DNA of 64,000 nucleotides from Tanypteryx hageni (Eukaryota > Arthropoda > Insecta > Odonata > Petaluridae): contig CM054116.1 in assembly GCA_028673005.1 (NCBI GenBank), forward strand, positions 132,719,547 through 132,783,546. Reading direction: 5' to 3'. Below the pieces are notes generated by a model. That model searched no databases. It saw only the letters and a program-made list of their open reading frames with translations, and was not told where the DNA came from. Below, piece after piece: positions 46,550 to 58,498 of this stretch. Within the stretch, counting starts at the first letter, position 1; every line of letters begins with the position of its first letter. A program made the position numbers and the translations under genes.

Positions 46550-46885
46550 GTATGGGGTATTGTGATTATGCCTAAAGAAATATACAATGGTTTACCAGGA
46601 GAGCTTTAATGGCCGGCTTTTTTCAGGAAGAAGACTTTATTGGCATATTTATCATGACCCCAAAAGATTATTCCATATGACAAATAAGAATGAATCTTTT
46701 CATTATATAATAATTTTAACATTTCAATATTGAAAATTTTGAATAATCTATGTAGCATAAAATTTCCAGTTGATAATTTTTACTTTCTCCATTGACAGAG
46801 CTCGAATGAAAGTCGGCAACGCTGGTCACCAAGGCCCACGTGTCTCCCCACCCCCAGAAGCTAACAAGTGGCTCTCATCATTGCG

Positions 46886-46939
46886 ATGGACAGTGGGGCT
46901 GCTTTTTTAATAGATTCTTTATTTAAGGAGCTGAATAAG
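46886..46939 (+). CDS. Possible first exon of another gene, unit B
   Basis: Counterpart of 23557-23610, reading MDSGAAFLIDSLFKELNK, with GTAAAA after it. No downstream exon was identified. Confidence 0.28.
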
Positions 46940-47463
46940 GTAAAATTTTCACTCAACTATATTAGAGAACATCATTACGATAATAATCAATCAAACATGT
47001 TGGGGAGTAAATCAGGATAGGAATAATAAACACAAGAGGATTTATATTCCCAGTACAGCTCATTCATTAAGTTTAGTTTTGAATGCCTGTGCAAAAATGG
47101 AGTACAAAGTATGCACTGCATATCTATACTATAGTAAATCTGCTTCTAACTTATGAGATATCATATAGGAGGATACTCTAGTTGGTAGCATGAACTAAGG
47201 CAGGTGGCATCTGGATGCGCAGAAGGCATGGAATGTCACTTGGTTTCCGTCACTCCTTCACTTGGCCATTCAGCATCAGTCTGTTACAGCAGCTTTTGGG
47301 GTGCTGTTTGTACATTTGCGGCATAATTTTCGTCTTTATTTACTTGTTTTACAATTGAGATTTAAACGGTGGTGTTCTAAAATGGAGAGCGAAGGATGTA
47401 AGCACAATGTTTTGCACAAACAAGCAAGATAAATCATATATAAAGTGTATCGGTACTCGGGAC

Positions 47464-48060
47464 CAGCGGAACAGGGTTGCAAAACAGGCAACTGCCTAGG
47501 GTGCCAAAGATTGAGAGGCGGAATGAATAGTCAATGATTTGATTTCACAGCACTGTATATGTGTGTGTCTGTATTCTTTTCTTTAAGTAATGTATACTTA
47601 TCATTCATCTTTGATTGATTCATTTTGCTATATTTTTTACATGCATTTGTGTTGTATAAACCTTTATATTCAAAATGATTTCAATTCCTCTTCAATGCTG
47701 TGCACTACCCCAATCCTAAAAGTATAAGAAGAACTAGCGGTCTGAAGATGTTGGCGTACCAACTAAAATATGAACCTAAAGTTATGATTTGCGTAATCTC
47801 TTGCTAAAAAACTATCATCTTAATGCCCATTTTTACCACTGTTACTAACCATAAAGCTTTTTAATGTGGAAAGATATTGTTTTTAGTAATTATGAAAAAA
47901 TACTTAATAATAAAAATAAGCTTTAATTAATATTATATTTAAGTAATACCGGTGCTTATAGACATCATTCTGTAATTACTAATAAAAGTAATTTTCAACT
48001 GTTAGATTTTTAGTCACATTTATATTGGAGTAGATTGCCAAAAAATTGTTTGCCAAGAGT
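47464..48060. mobile_element. hAT-like fragment with GGCAACTGCC block, unit B
   Basis: Counterpart of 24596-25190. Here the end reads AACAGGCAACTGCCTAGGGT, closer to the family pattern. Confidence 0.35.
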
Positions 48061-48870
48061 GCCAAACTGTCAGTAGTACAAAAACGAGATGGAGCATGCA
48101 GATGATTCAACACGTACAGCAGGTTACAATGTTGTCAGTTGTCAAGAGCAAACACTGACCGCCTGTGGCATATCATGCATCATGCATTGCTTTCTGAGCA
48201 AAAGCTTATGCAGGCTGCCGGTTTGGCAGCAATGTAACGTGTATTTCTCTCTCTCACTCTGCGCAGTAATGTTGTCTCACCTGCCTTTGTCGTGCTGTAA
48301 ACTATATTAGGGGGATACTAATGTTTAGGCTCTTTCAGATGAGCTGGAGACAGGATGATATTATGTGTGTAGGACCTTGTGCATAACTGCCTAGACAAAT
48401 CAAAAACCTCATAAATGTCAAATAATGCAGCTGCTATAAAATTACATAGAAGTCTAAACAAATATTTAAGGTATATGTATTTCTGATTGTGCTACAAAAT
48501 ACAAGCTGACGGGTTTGTAAATGTGGAAGTGTTGATGTATTGCAGCATTTTTGTGTTTCGAATCTCCCAGCAGAAACGGAAAAATTATTTCTGATCAATT
48601 AATTGAAAATATTGCTTGATGAGATAAAAGCATGGAAAAAATCATTTAATGGGTGGTGACAGACTTTCAAAATTTATTATCTCTTTATCCATTCATTTCA
48701 GTGAACAGTTTTCTCAGGATGCCAACAAAAGACAAGATATTAAGGGGATTAACTTAACTGTAAATGTGAAGGCCATAGCTATTTACAAGCCCTCATTATT
48801 CTACAATAGAACAGTTTGAATGTGTAACGTTCCTTAATTTCCAGAGCAGATCTGTGATAAATGCATAAAA

Positions 48871-49155
48871 ATGATGCTATCAAATAGTCAAGCAGTGGAC
48901 TTGAAATTTCTTAATTATGAACGAAATGTGCGCGTGTATTATTGGCTAATCAACCTCTTCTTGGATTATTATAGCCATAGCTCCTTCCACACTGAACACA
49001 CTCACAGTGAAGGAGGGGATCCCAGTGAGGGCTCCTCAAACCACACAAACAGGAGGTCGGATGACCTTGGAAAAAATCCTACCTTCGCAGGATTCAGGCC
49101 TGCTGTGTTTTCTTTGGGGAACCATATTTCAAGTACTTTACTACTATTTTTTTAA
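48871..49155 (+). CDS. Unrecognised 94-codon open frame, unit C; broken in A and B
   Basis: The frame starts MMLSNSQAVDLKFLNYER and ends at TAA, with a polar middle (HTEHTHSEGG, NHTNRRSDD). In units A and B the Arg codon CGA after NYE is TGA, so only the tail stays open (752-1000, 26077-26304). A possible acceptor TTTCCAG lies just upstream. It resembles nothing I can name. It could be an exon relic or part of a mobile element. Confidence 0.25.
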   Translation: MMLSNSQAVDLKFLNYERNVRVYYWLINLFLDYYSHSSFHTEHTHSEGGDPSEGSSNHTNRRSDDLGKNPTFAGFRPAVFSLGNHISSTLLLFF

Positions 49156-49385
49156 ATGTTTATGTTATTTTGTAATAGCCTTTTGTCTGTGAATTAATAA
49201 ATAATAATAAATCTTTTATTGCAGGTTCAGAATGTCTCAATTAATTTTATAACAAAAACTTCATTGTTGAGGAGCAACAGCTAAGATATTATGATGAATT
49301 CTGCTCAAATAGAAGAGTAAAGGGGTAATCCATCACTGAAATATTAAACATTCAGGATGTACAGGGATGCTTGAACTCCAGGGAA

Positions 49386-49471
49386 CTTCAATCTCCTACC
49401 TGAATCAATAATGCTAAGACCACAGAGGCCAACACGTTGTCTTTCAACTGGATATCCCGGACAATTGCAAG
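49386..49471. other. 86-bp segment only in unit C
   Basis: It lies between GGGAA and TCAACTTTTGAG, which are joined directly in units A and B. No domain is recognised. Since the surrounding 1.3 kb of unit C is also diverged, it may be the ancestral state, lost from A and B. Confidence 0.7.
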
Positions 49472-51284
49472 TCAACTTTTGAGAACCTGCTCTAAATATG
49501 ATTTCAAAGAATCTCCAAGCAGCCCAAGTGTTAGTGCTGCTGCGATGCTTGAACAAGTTTTGCTTATTTTACTTATATCTTTGTGTTGAAAACTTAAAAT
49601 TATGTTTTTGGTAGCATACAGTGCAGTCATTACCTAAGTTCTATCCACCTGTGGTTCAGAAACATCTATTGTGAAACGCCTCCATACTTAAGCTTACCTG
49701 GTCAGAGAGGTGGATTATATTTAATGTGACTGAAAGGCAGTGAAATGCCCTCATACTGAAAAATAAATAAATAAATAAAATATCCAATACCCTGTCTTTT
49801 ATTCAATTTTACTGTTTCTTGAATGCTGATATTTGCTTTACCTACTTCACATTAAGATTTAAATAGAATCAAGGAATTTGTAGCTTTTAACTATAGTTAA
49901 CAATCTGTATACATTATTTATCTTACGAAATGATTAAAAACTGGTTATGCAGGAGCATTTCGTCTTTTTAATATATATATATATATAATTGTTTTTAGCA
50001 TTCAGTGGTTTTTTAATGTTCGGTTTTACAATGCTTTTCAGATCTGAATAATTTGGATATTGTAACAGTGTTGCCTTTCCAAATCTTAAAATATTTTTAG
50101 AATCGGAAAGATAAATCTGTAGAATTGTCTGTTAAAGGAATATTTATGCTCAAAATTCCATTTTATATATGTAAATTTAGGAAAAACTAAACACAGTTAT
50201 TTTACTCGCTTATCTAAAGAAATAAATCAGTTTTTTATGTTAATAATTATTTATTAATGGAAAAAGAAATACCTCTGTTACGAATATTTCATGCAACTAG
50301 GTATGGCAATAAAACTAAATGGCTTAACCCTAAATGAAAAATATGTAGTAAATCGATAAAATATTTTTATGATGAAAAAAGGTAAATGAAAAATTTAATT
50401 TCCTCTAATCTACTACAACGTGATTTAGGACTAAATTTAACAATTATATTTCTCTCCTGCCTTGATCGCTCTCTTTAACAGTGTCTTTCTTGCATTAAAA
50501 TTATAATGATATGCATTCTTTATGAATTGTTTTGTTAATATTAAACCTGCATTAAAGGTGCATTACTAAGACATAACTAAGAGTAAAGTGTTTACAATAG
50601 TCGCAGGTAGGTGTTCTAGCGATTGCAACAAAAAAATAGTTTTTTAAATATCTCAAACAAAACAATATATGGAAAATGTTTCAAACATAGGTTATAGAAA
50701 ATGAAATTTCCTACAACTTTTATTCCAATACATTTTTACATTCATCAAATATTAAAACAAATATTTCAAAAAAAATCTGATGTGGCCACCACATTACTTT
50801 CTCCATGAATAATATTTCTGAAAATTCCAAACAAGTTAAATGATAATGAATTTTTTAAGGAACTGCAAGAAATTTTAAAGGCTTTACAAAGAACACAAAT
50901 AGATTGATACCATAGCCTTCTGATACTGGATATAGCCAGGAATCACCAACAATTAAGAAAATTAAAAGGAGCGTTATTAAGACGTAACTAGCATCAATTG
51001 TTAACTATAGTCGCCGGTAGGTGACGTGGTTGTGGCAGCTAAAAAATGTGGTTTTTAAAAATGATTCGAACAAATGTTGTAGAATATTCAATTTCCTGCA
51101 ACATTTATAGACCCACACATATACCTATAGATATAAAATTTACAAAAATATGACAGTTTATATTTATCAAAGCTTTCACTTTGTTAAATACCTAATACAA
51201 CTAAGCATTTAATTTTGAATTCACATACACATAACATTTAAAAGATGAAAGTAATCAATTAAAATCATTTTTGGCATTTATAAT

Positions 51285-52276
51285 CAGCGGCGAAATTCTG
51301 CCTAGGCAAACTAGGCAGCTGCCTAGGGCCCCGACCAAGGGCCAAAATGGTACACATTGAGGACACAGGACAGGGAAAATAATATGTCAATTTTTCCAAA
51401 CGAAATAGAAAATAATTGGCCATAGTAAATTTTTTGACAAGTCAAGTGGCAACACTATGTTTGTGTTCTTTTTTTGTTTTGCATCGCACCTGACTTCATT
51501 CTATAACTTGTCACTACTTGTCAGTTCGTGTTGAAAGTGTGTGCTAGAAAGTTGTATCAATTTCAATTTTGCGGCTCAAAGGTTTTATCTCCCACACGAA
51601 TATGCTGAGGTTAGTTAAGGTTACGATACAAGTAATGTTGGAAATGGAAGCTAAAGAATGTGATATAATTTTCTAGTGTATAGTGTCTTAAGATTTTATA
51701 GAATAATCCCGTAAGATAGAACATTCCGGAAATGATTAGTGAATGGTAGTACAGGAACATTCTCGAAGGTTCTAGATATTTCGATATTGTATGAGGGAAA
51801 AGGGTTATCATCACTGGTGCTATACAAGTACATCCTGGAAAAAGGCTTTTTGGACATTTATCCAAACGTGGGAATAGCGCCCCGGATGCAGTTGTGTACA
51901 CCAGGGAAAAACTGTTCGGCAGAACGGTCGTTTTCAGCGCTAAAGACAGTAATGAATTATTTACGATCTACCACAGAAGAGAACAGGCTTAATTTACTCT
52001 CTGTGCTGTACATAGAGTCAGAAATAAGGCAGTCTGTGGACTACAGTGAGGTCATCCGTTCCTTTGCAGAGAAGAAAGTTCATCGCGTGGCAATGTAATC
52101 TTGTAATTATATGAAAATGTAAAAATTATAATTTGTAAAAAAGTATAGTTGGTACTTGTCTATTTCATTAAATAAATAAAAAATAAAAGTAAAGTTTGTT
52201 TTTTGCTAAATTACCAAAAAGGGGGACCCGACTGTGTTAACTGCCTAGGGAACCTGGGTCTCTATGTCCGGGCCTG
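51285..52276 (+). mobile_element. hAT-superfamily element, unit C, 40 bp shorter
   Basis: Duplicate of the unit A and B elements. About 40 bp is deleted after the reading frame (near 52168), between two CATT-type stretches. The dimerisation-domain frame is 51739-52098. Confidence 0.84.
51739..52098 (+). pseudogene. hAT transposase C-terminal fragment, unit C
   Basis: It has the same residues as unit B. It is open, but only the dimerisation domain is present. Confidence 0.78.
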
Positions 52277-52406
52277 CTTATAATATACCTAATCATGCTT
52301 ATATTTCAAAGTCAAACATAAACCTTAATTATCCTTTTATATTCTTGGAGAGATCTGAACAAATCAATTGTAGCCTAGCCTCCCCATACTTGTAATAGGT
52401 GATTTA

Positions 52407-55400
52407 AAAGTGTAATTATTTGTGTAATAACCTAGATGACATGGAACAAAAGAGCTTATTGAGTGAGCAGGGATTCTTAAATTTATAAGCGACAATAAAT
52501 TAGGGCAATCAAACATATTATTAATTATTTTGTATAAAAACTTAGGTCTGTGTGGTTAAATTGAGATGAGCTAGTATATCATTATAGGAAATATTGACCA
52601 GTGAAATTTCCATTTTAAATGGCAATCGATCTCAGAAATTTCTGCTGGACTCGTTCCAACATGTGGGAGTCTATTTCATAATATGGGCTCCAAATGACTG
52701 AACAATACTCTAGCAGCCTGCGGACAAGAGAAGTATACACAGCAGTGACAGCAAATAAATTAGTAAAATCAGCTGTATTCCTGCATATAAATCCAAGAGA
52801 TTCCATTGCTGCATTTGAAATACAGTAGAAGCCCTCATAACTGACCTTCGCTTAACCGAATCGCCGGATTAACACATTTTATGCCCCTAGGTCTGAAAAC
52901 TGAAATCCACAGTTGAGTGTGACATTTTACATAAAAACGACTAGTTAAAAACAGTTTAAACCATTCCTTTCATTACGCATCAATCTCACGAGTTGTCCCT
53001 TGTGCTAAAACGATTCTTATTACATAGTAATCCAATCTAGTATGCATCTTCTGTCAGTTGTCCACAGAGTCTGCTGTGGTCTGCTGTCAGTTGTCCCACA
53101 TACTAGTTCATTGTTATTTTAGCTATGATATTTAATCAATACTAAATTATATATATATATTATATATTCATATTTATTTATAGTATATGGGTGAGATAAG
53201 AAAGAGAGTGGTTGTTTCCATGAAAACTAAGCTTTATGCTCTGGAAAGAATTGATAGGGGTGAGTCAGTAAGACAAATTTCTGTGGAGTATGGTGTTGGA
53301 GAGACAACTGCAAAAGACTGGAAAAAATCGCATGAATCTAGAAGGATTTTGCAGTCAGATTGCATCACAACTGTCTTCCCATTCAGCATTAAGGAAACCA
53401 AAATTGGAAATTTTAGTAGATGCATTATGGCTTTGGTTTATGCAAGAAAGACATCATGGAATTTCAATCAGTGGACCCATACCCAAGGAAAATTACCTAA
53501 CCCTAAATCAAAAAATTGGTGGTGCGCAGAAATTTACTGCAAGTAATGGATGGCTTGGACATTGGAAAAAAACGTCATGGTATCCATGTATTAATCATCA
53601 CTGGAGAGAAGTTATCATCTGATCAGCATGCTGCTCAAAAATTTCTGCAGGATTTAAGAGAGCTTATCGACCAAGATAAATCAGTTGGAGGACAACTCTG
53701 CAATATAGACGAAACAGGTCTAAATTACAAAATGTTACCAACAAAAACGATGGCAAAAAAGGATGAGCCTGCAGCATCAGGATACAAATAATCCAAAGAA
53801 AGACTCATGTAGCTGCCTGCAGCAATGCAGCTGGAACTCACAAATTGCCGCATTTATTGTTGGTAAATCAAAAAATCCCAGAGCTTTTAAAAGTATAAAT
53901 CGTTTGTCTTTACCAGTTTACTACCGATCACAAAAATCAGGCTGAATTGATTCTGCATTATTCAGAGAATGGTTTTTCATGAGTTTGTATCTTCTGAAAA
54001 AAACACTTGAAAAAAACTGAACTTACCTGGAAAGGCCATTGTCATTCTGGATAATGCTCCTTCACATCCCAATTGCAAGGAACTTAAAGATAGGGACATA
54101 ACGGTCATATTTCTACCAGCGGATGTAACATCCTTAATTCAGCCTATGGATCAAGGGGTTTTAGAAACCTTAAAAAGAAGACACAGGCAAAAATTTTTGA
54201 GTTCAGTTTTGAAAGAAATAGAAGATAAAAATATAGATCATCAAAGATGTTGATGTCTTTTGATGATAAAAATTCTGAACTGGAAGAAGGAAATGAATTA
54301 AGACTATTAATGGTTGCAAGGCAAATTGAAGTTTCTGAAGATTTACAGCAAGAAGACATAAAGCAATGGATCCAAGGTGACTATTTGTTGGAGAAAGAAA
54401 TTTTGGAGGATGCAGAAATCATACAGGCCATGATGGAAACAGAAGGATCAAAGTTTGAAGAGGAAGGAGAATTAAATACAGAGCCAAAAACACCTCATGC
54501 AGCAGCCAAAGATGCCCTAGATGTAGTTTTGCATTACATTGAACTAGAGTCTGATTCAACTGTTAACAAAGTGATGCTTATAAAAAAAATGGAGGGACTA
54601 TGCAGTTAAACAGCACGTTATTTCATCTAAACAACTGAAAATTTTTTATTTTTCTTAAAATACAGACTGTGTATATGTACTTTTCTATTGGAAAATTTTT
54701 GATTTTTAAAATAAATGACTTACTTATAACATAACATTTGTATCTGTATTGTCTTAATATATTTCATGTATGTTAAAATAAATGCGTCCTTCCTCCACAT
54801 TTGCAAGGTAACTGAAAACGCCCTGCCCTCTGAGTTTACATAATTCCTACATGGGTGCAGCACTAAACAGACAATGGAAAGTTACACAGCCACTTTACCA
54901 TGCCTTTCCCTAATTACTATTGGTCTTTACAAATGATTTAGTATCTGCTTCATGGACAGGAATCATGAAATTATCCTTCCAAACATCTGGAAATGGCCAT
55001 TCTTAAGTGACTTATTAAAAAATATAGTAAGCGTATAAGTTAAATAGTTAGAGCAGTGCTTCAGCAAGAGAGGAGGCCCAGCGCTCGTATTTACATCAAG
55101 CATACTAAAGGCATTAAGAACACTTATTTGAAGAACACCACAAGAGTGTAGATCAACTGTACGAGAATACTGGTATTGTGGTATTATGTTACTCGGAGTA
55201 GGATATACACTGGAATGATGTTCATCAAAGAGATTAGCAGATTCCTGAAATGAACATAATTCCACAATCTACTTATATTTAGATGGAAAGTAATCTTGAA
55301 CAGAACTAATATAAGAGAGATAACAGACTCTTGACAATGACTTTCATTTAGCATGAAGAGATGCAAAAGAATTGCAATCTACACCAGATCTATTTATTTT

Positions 55401-55913
55401 AAGCTTCTTTTGAGTTATTTTCTTGTCATATATTAATGAAATTATTTCTTTACTAAACCAGTTGGGAAAGTGGGATGATCCACTCTTGTGTAAAATTTCA
55501 GGAACATACAGATTATTGGTGTTATTTACAATATCATAAAAATAACAAACAGCATCATCTAATTGTAATTCAGTCAATATAAACCAATCTATAGAGATAA
55601 AGTAATCTATCATTGCGGAATAGTTTCCTTTCCTAAAGTTGAAAGTTTCAAAATTAATATCTACATGTGGGGATACACCTACATGAAGTTCACACATAAG
55701 AGGATGACAGGCATTACAAGGCAAAAGTCACATCAACATCCTGCACACTGTTCAATGAGCACTTTGTAATATCTGTTAAACACAAATCCAGAATCTCGCC
55801 ATATTGTTTAAGAACTAAGTTTTTTGTACAAAATTCGGATATTGGCAGTGAGGTAAACTTCAGGAAAGAATGTTAACCAATTAATATAAGGCAAATTGAA
55901 TCGGCAAACATAA
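52407..55913 (-). pseudogene. Minus-strand LINE interrupted by Tigger, unit C
   Basis: Duplicate of the unit A and B LINE. The linker frame is 55724-55344 with a 3-bp deletion (one Pro fewer). The RT start is at 55265-54963 and the C-terminal piece at 52806-52615. Confidence 0.74.
52823..54823 (+). mobile_element. Tigger/pogo transposon remnant with transposase pseudogene, unit C
   Basis: The transposase pieces run from 53187 to 54609. They share the frameshifts of unit B, plus extra A bases near 54010 that close the frame before VILDNAPSHP. The right border is approximate. Confidence 0.72.
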
Positions 55914-56027
55914 GCGAATGGGCGTCTGAACACAAATATGCAAGACGCTTTTTTCTACACGACTTTTTTGGTATATGCTTTGGTCAGATTTGGGAGGAAT
56001 GTAAACACATCATTAATTAGTTTAAGA

Positions 56028-56470
56028 GACAGACAGACAGACAGACAAACGACTTTATTAGGGCGAAATTGAGACTATGCTGTCCCTTATTACATTTAAC
56101 CCTTTCGTCATATAAGTAATTACAATATTTACAAAATAAGCGAAATTAATTACATACAGATTTCAACAAAATACATATTAATTACGAGTTAATATATTTG
56201 TTAGTAGATAACAGAGCATTACCAAAGAATGCTAGTTTTGTGGGTCATAAAAATCTGTGTATCAGTTATGTATTAACACAGAAGAAAATCCCACTGCGGA
56301 AAACACCGCTGAAATACGCATGTCCGTTAATTTAGTCCGCAAACCGCGGACATTCTGGTAGTATGCGGTAATGTTAGTTACGAATTTTTTAAATGTTTGT
56401 CTATCACTATTTTGGGAACAAAGGAGTAATCTCCGCTCTTCATAACATTTTTATGATGATAACAGTTTAT
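56028..56470 (-). mobile_element. LINE 3' tail with (GACA)n end, unit C
   Basis: Duplicate of 7808-8250 with the same tetranucleotide tract. Confidence 0.44.
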
Positions 56471-57390
56471 TGATTTTAGTAGGATTGTCGATGTAATTAT
56501 TTAATTTTGAGGCATGATCTATTCCAGCCGATATTTTAAGCATGTAAACAATTTAAAAAATCGTTTCACTGTATATATGAAAATAGTTTTTAACTTGAAC
56601 GAGAATTTCTAAATTTACTAAAAGTTCCTTTAAAAATGAAACCAAAAGGAATTTATGATTTTATAAATAAATTTAAAGTTATTTTGATTTATACAATATC
56701 AACAAAATAAACATTAAAGAAAGACTCTAGAGTTAAAAATTCTAGATATCGTACAAGGAGACGCTACTCACTGTAACTCACAGATTCGGTTCATCTTCTA
56801 CCAGTGGAGAGTGTTGTTCAATATCTATAAGAATACCTTTTCGGAATTTCGAGCCAATGGCTTTAAGTTTAAGAGGAATAATTAATTGAAAAGTGCAAAA
56901 AAATGGACGGATTTTCTGAAATGCTTGTAAATTCGCTATCCCCGGAGTCTCTGTGCCCGCTTGCCGAATTTTTTTCTCCTGCAAAATGTCCTCTTTCCTA
57001 CAGGTTTTTACAACCCAATCTTCAGAAAGTAATTGTACACGGCTAATTTTTTTACGCGAGGGAATTACTTTTAATTAATTAATAATTATCGCTTAATTAT
57101 ATCTGGTAATTAAGATTAAGCATATTATTTTTGTAAGCCATTAGCAGCATTGTCATTTAAAAACAATAAAAAAATTGTCGGAGTAATTTCAACTTAAAAA
57201 GAATAATATTACCTTTATGAATCACTGCGTCACTCATTAAGGAAACTCCTCCCGTAGTGGAGTGTGTTTAACAATAAGGCAATAACACATCAAACAGTCA
57301 CTTGATTTAAACTCTCATACGAGACCGTTTCATTGTGTCAAATACTGGAAAAATCTTCGGTACTTGTCCTGTGAGATAATTCCGTTCCTT

Positions 57391-57578
57391 CCTTCATAAT
57401 TCGCACATTATACAGAGGAACCGAAAAGCTGTCACACATTCGGTGGAAACCTTTTTCTACTTGGGCCGAGCTCCCAAGGATAGTTTTCGTTGCGAAAATT
57501 GAAGTCCCGGGTTTGATTCCGGGGACTATCCTTCCAATTTGACTTACATGGGAAATCTGAAACCGTTCTCTGAGAGAA
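57391..57578 (+). mobile_element. tRNA-like SINE, plus orientation, unit C
   Basis: Duplicate of 9225-9412 with one change near the end (GACTTACATGGG). Confidence 0.53.
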
Positions 57579-58426
57579 GGAATGGAAATTCTAATTTTTA
57601 TCATAGAACGCTGCTTATCTATCGTATTTCTTCGAATTTCGCGTAAATACTGCCGTTTTTATCACTCATTACGAGAGTGTAGCCATATGAACAACTATTG
57701 ATGGACTCGGATTCGGTATAGTCTAATAAATACAGGTATTGTTTCTGTCGAACGAAAATACGCGTGTTCAATTTAATAACCCGTTCGAATGTATTTGTCA
57801 TATTTTATAACGCTCAATTATGAAATTTGAGAACACAAGGAGCAACATATCTGCGGTGATTTTAAAGCTATTAGAGCCAATATAAGTAGGTATTAAATAA
57901 ATGATTAAATGGAAAGCTCGCATCGTTAGTTCTGTTTGGGTCGTCTTATTATTATGTTATGCAGATACATACTTTTCCTTCCTGTTTGTTGTTGCCAACG
58001 AAAACAATCTTCGTAACCCATGAAGTAAACAAGATCTAATTGTAAGTAATAACTTTTATTTTCTTTATCGCGCCTACTGAACATATTGATTGAAAGGAAA
58101 TGGATTATTCAGGACGAAGAAGTGAACTAAAATACGTGTAGTTTCGTTACGTTTACCTACACTCAGCTTTTGTAAGTCAAAAGACATAAATAATTTACGA
58201 CGAAGGAATGAGCGTGAGTGTAAAGATTAACGTACTTCATCTCAAGTGAGGTATGTATGAGTTAAATAATAATTCAATTTTCGATTGTTCTATCGCAAAT
58301 TCTGTATTTCTTTGGCATCGCTTCTGATATGTCCTTTAGCAGTGCTTAGAATTTAAATTTATCTTGTTTTCTAAATTGATTATGTCAAACAATGGAGGCT
58401 TATTTCTTGTGTCGTCTCTGTTGGCC

Positions 58427-58440
58427 GTTACCGTGGAAAC
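58427..58440 (+). promoter_or_regulatory. Candidate RFX X-box, gene copy 3
   Basis: Identical motif and spacing to copies 1 and 2, upstream of the ATG at 58499. Confidence 0.42.
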
Positions 58441-58498
58441 CACACGATTCAGAACTAGTTCATTCTTGTTGAAAAAACTAAAGAAGACGGAGCGGAAT

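Larger units (their letters stand above)
25328..48195. repeat. Tandem segmental duplication, unit B
   Basis: This is the second full copy of the unit, with the same orientation and order as unit A. It holds a complete gene copy (35659-45084). It lacks the RT-encoding LINE of unit A and keeps about 220 bp (46286-46505) that unit A has lost at that site. It also lacks about 461 bp present in unit A at 23783-24243. Alignment with unit C is at an offset of 22840-22936 and is close to identical over most of 26800-40900. Confidence 0.95.
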
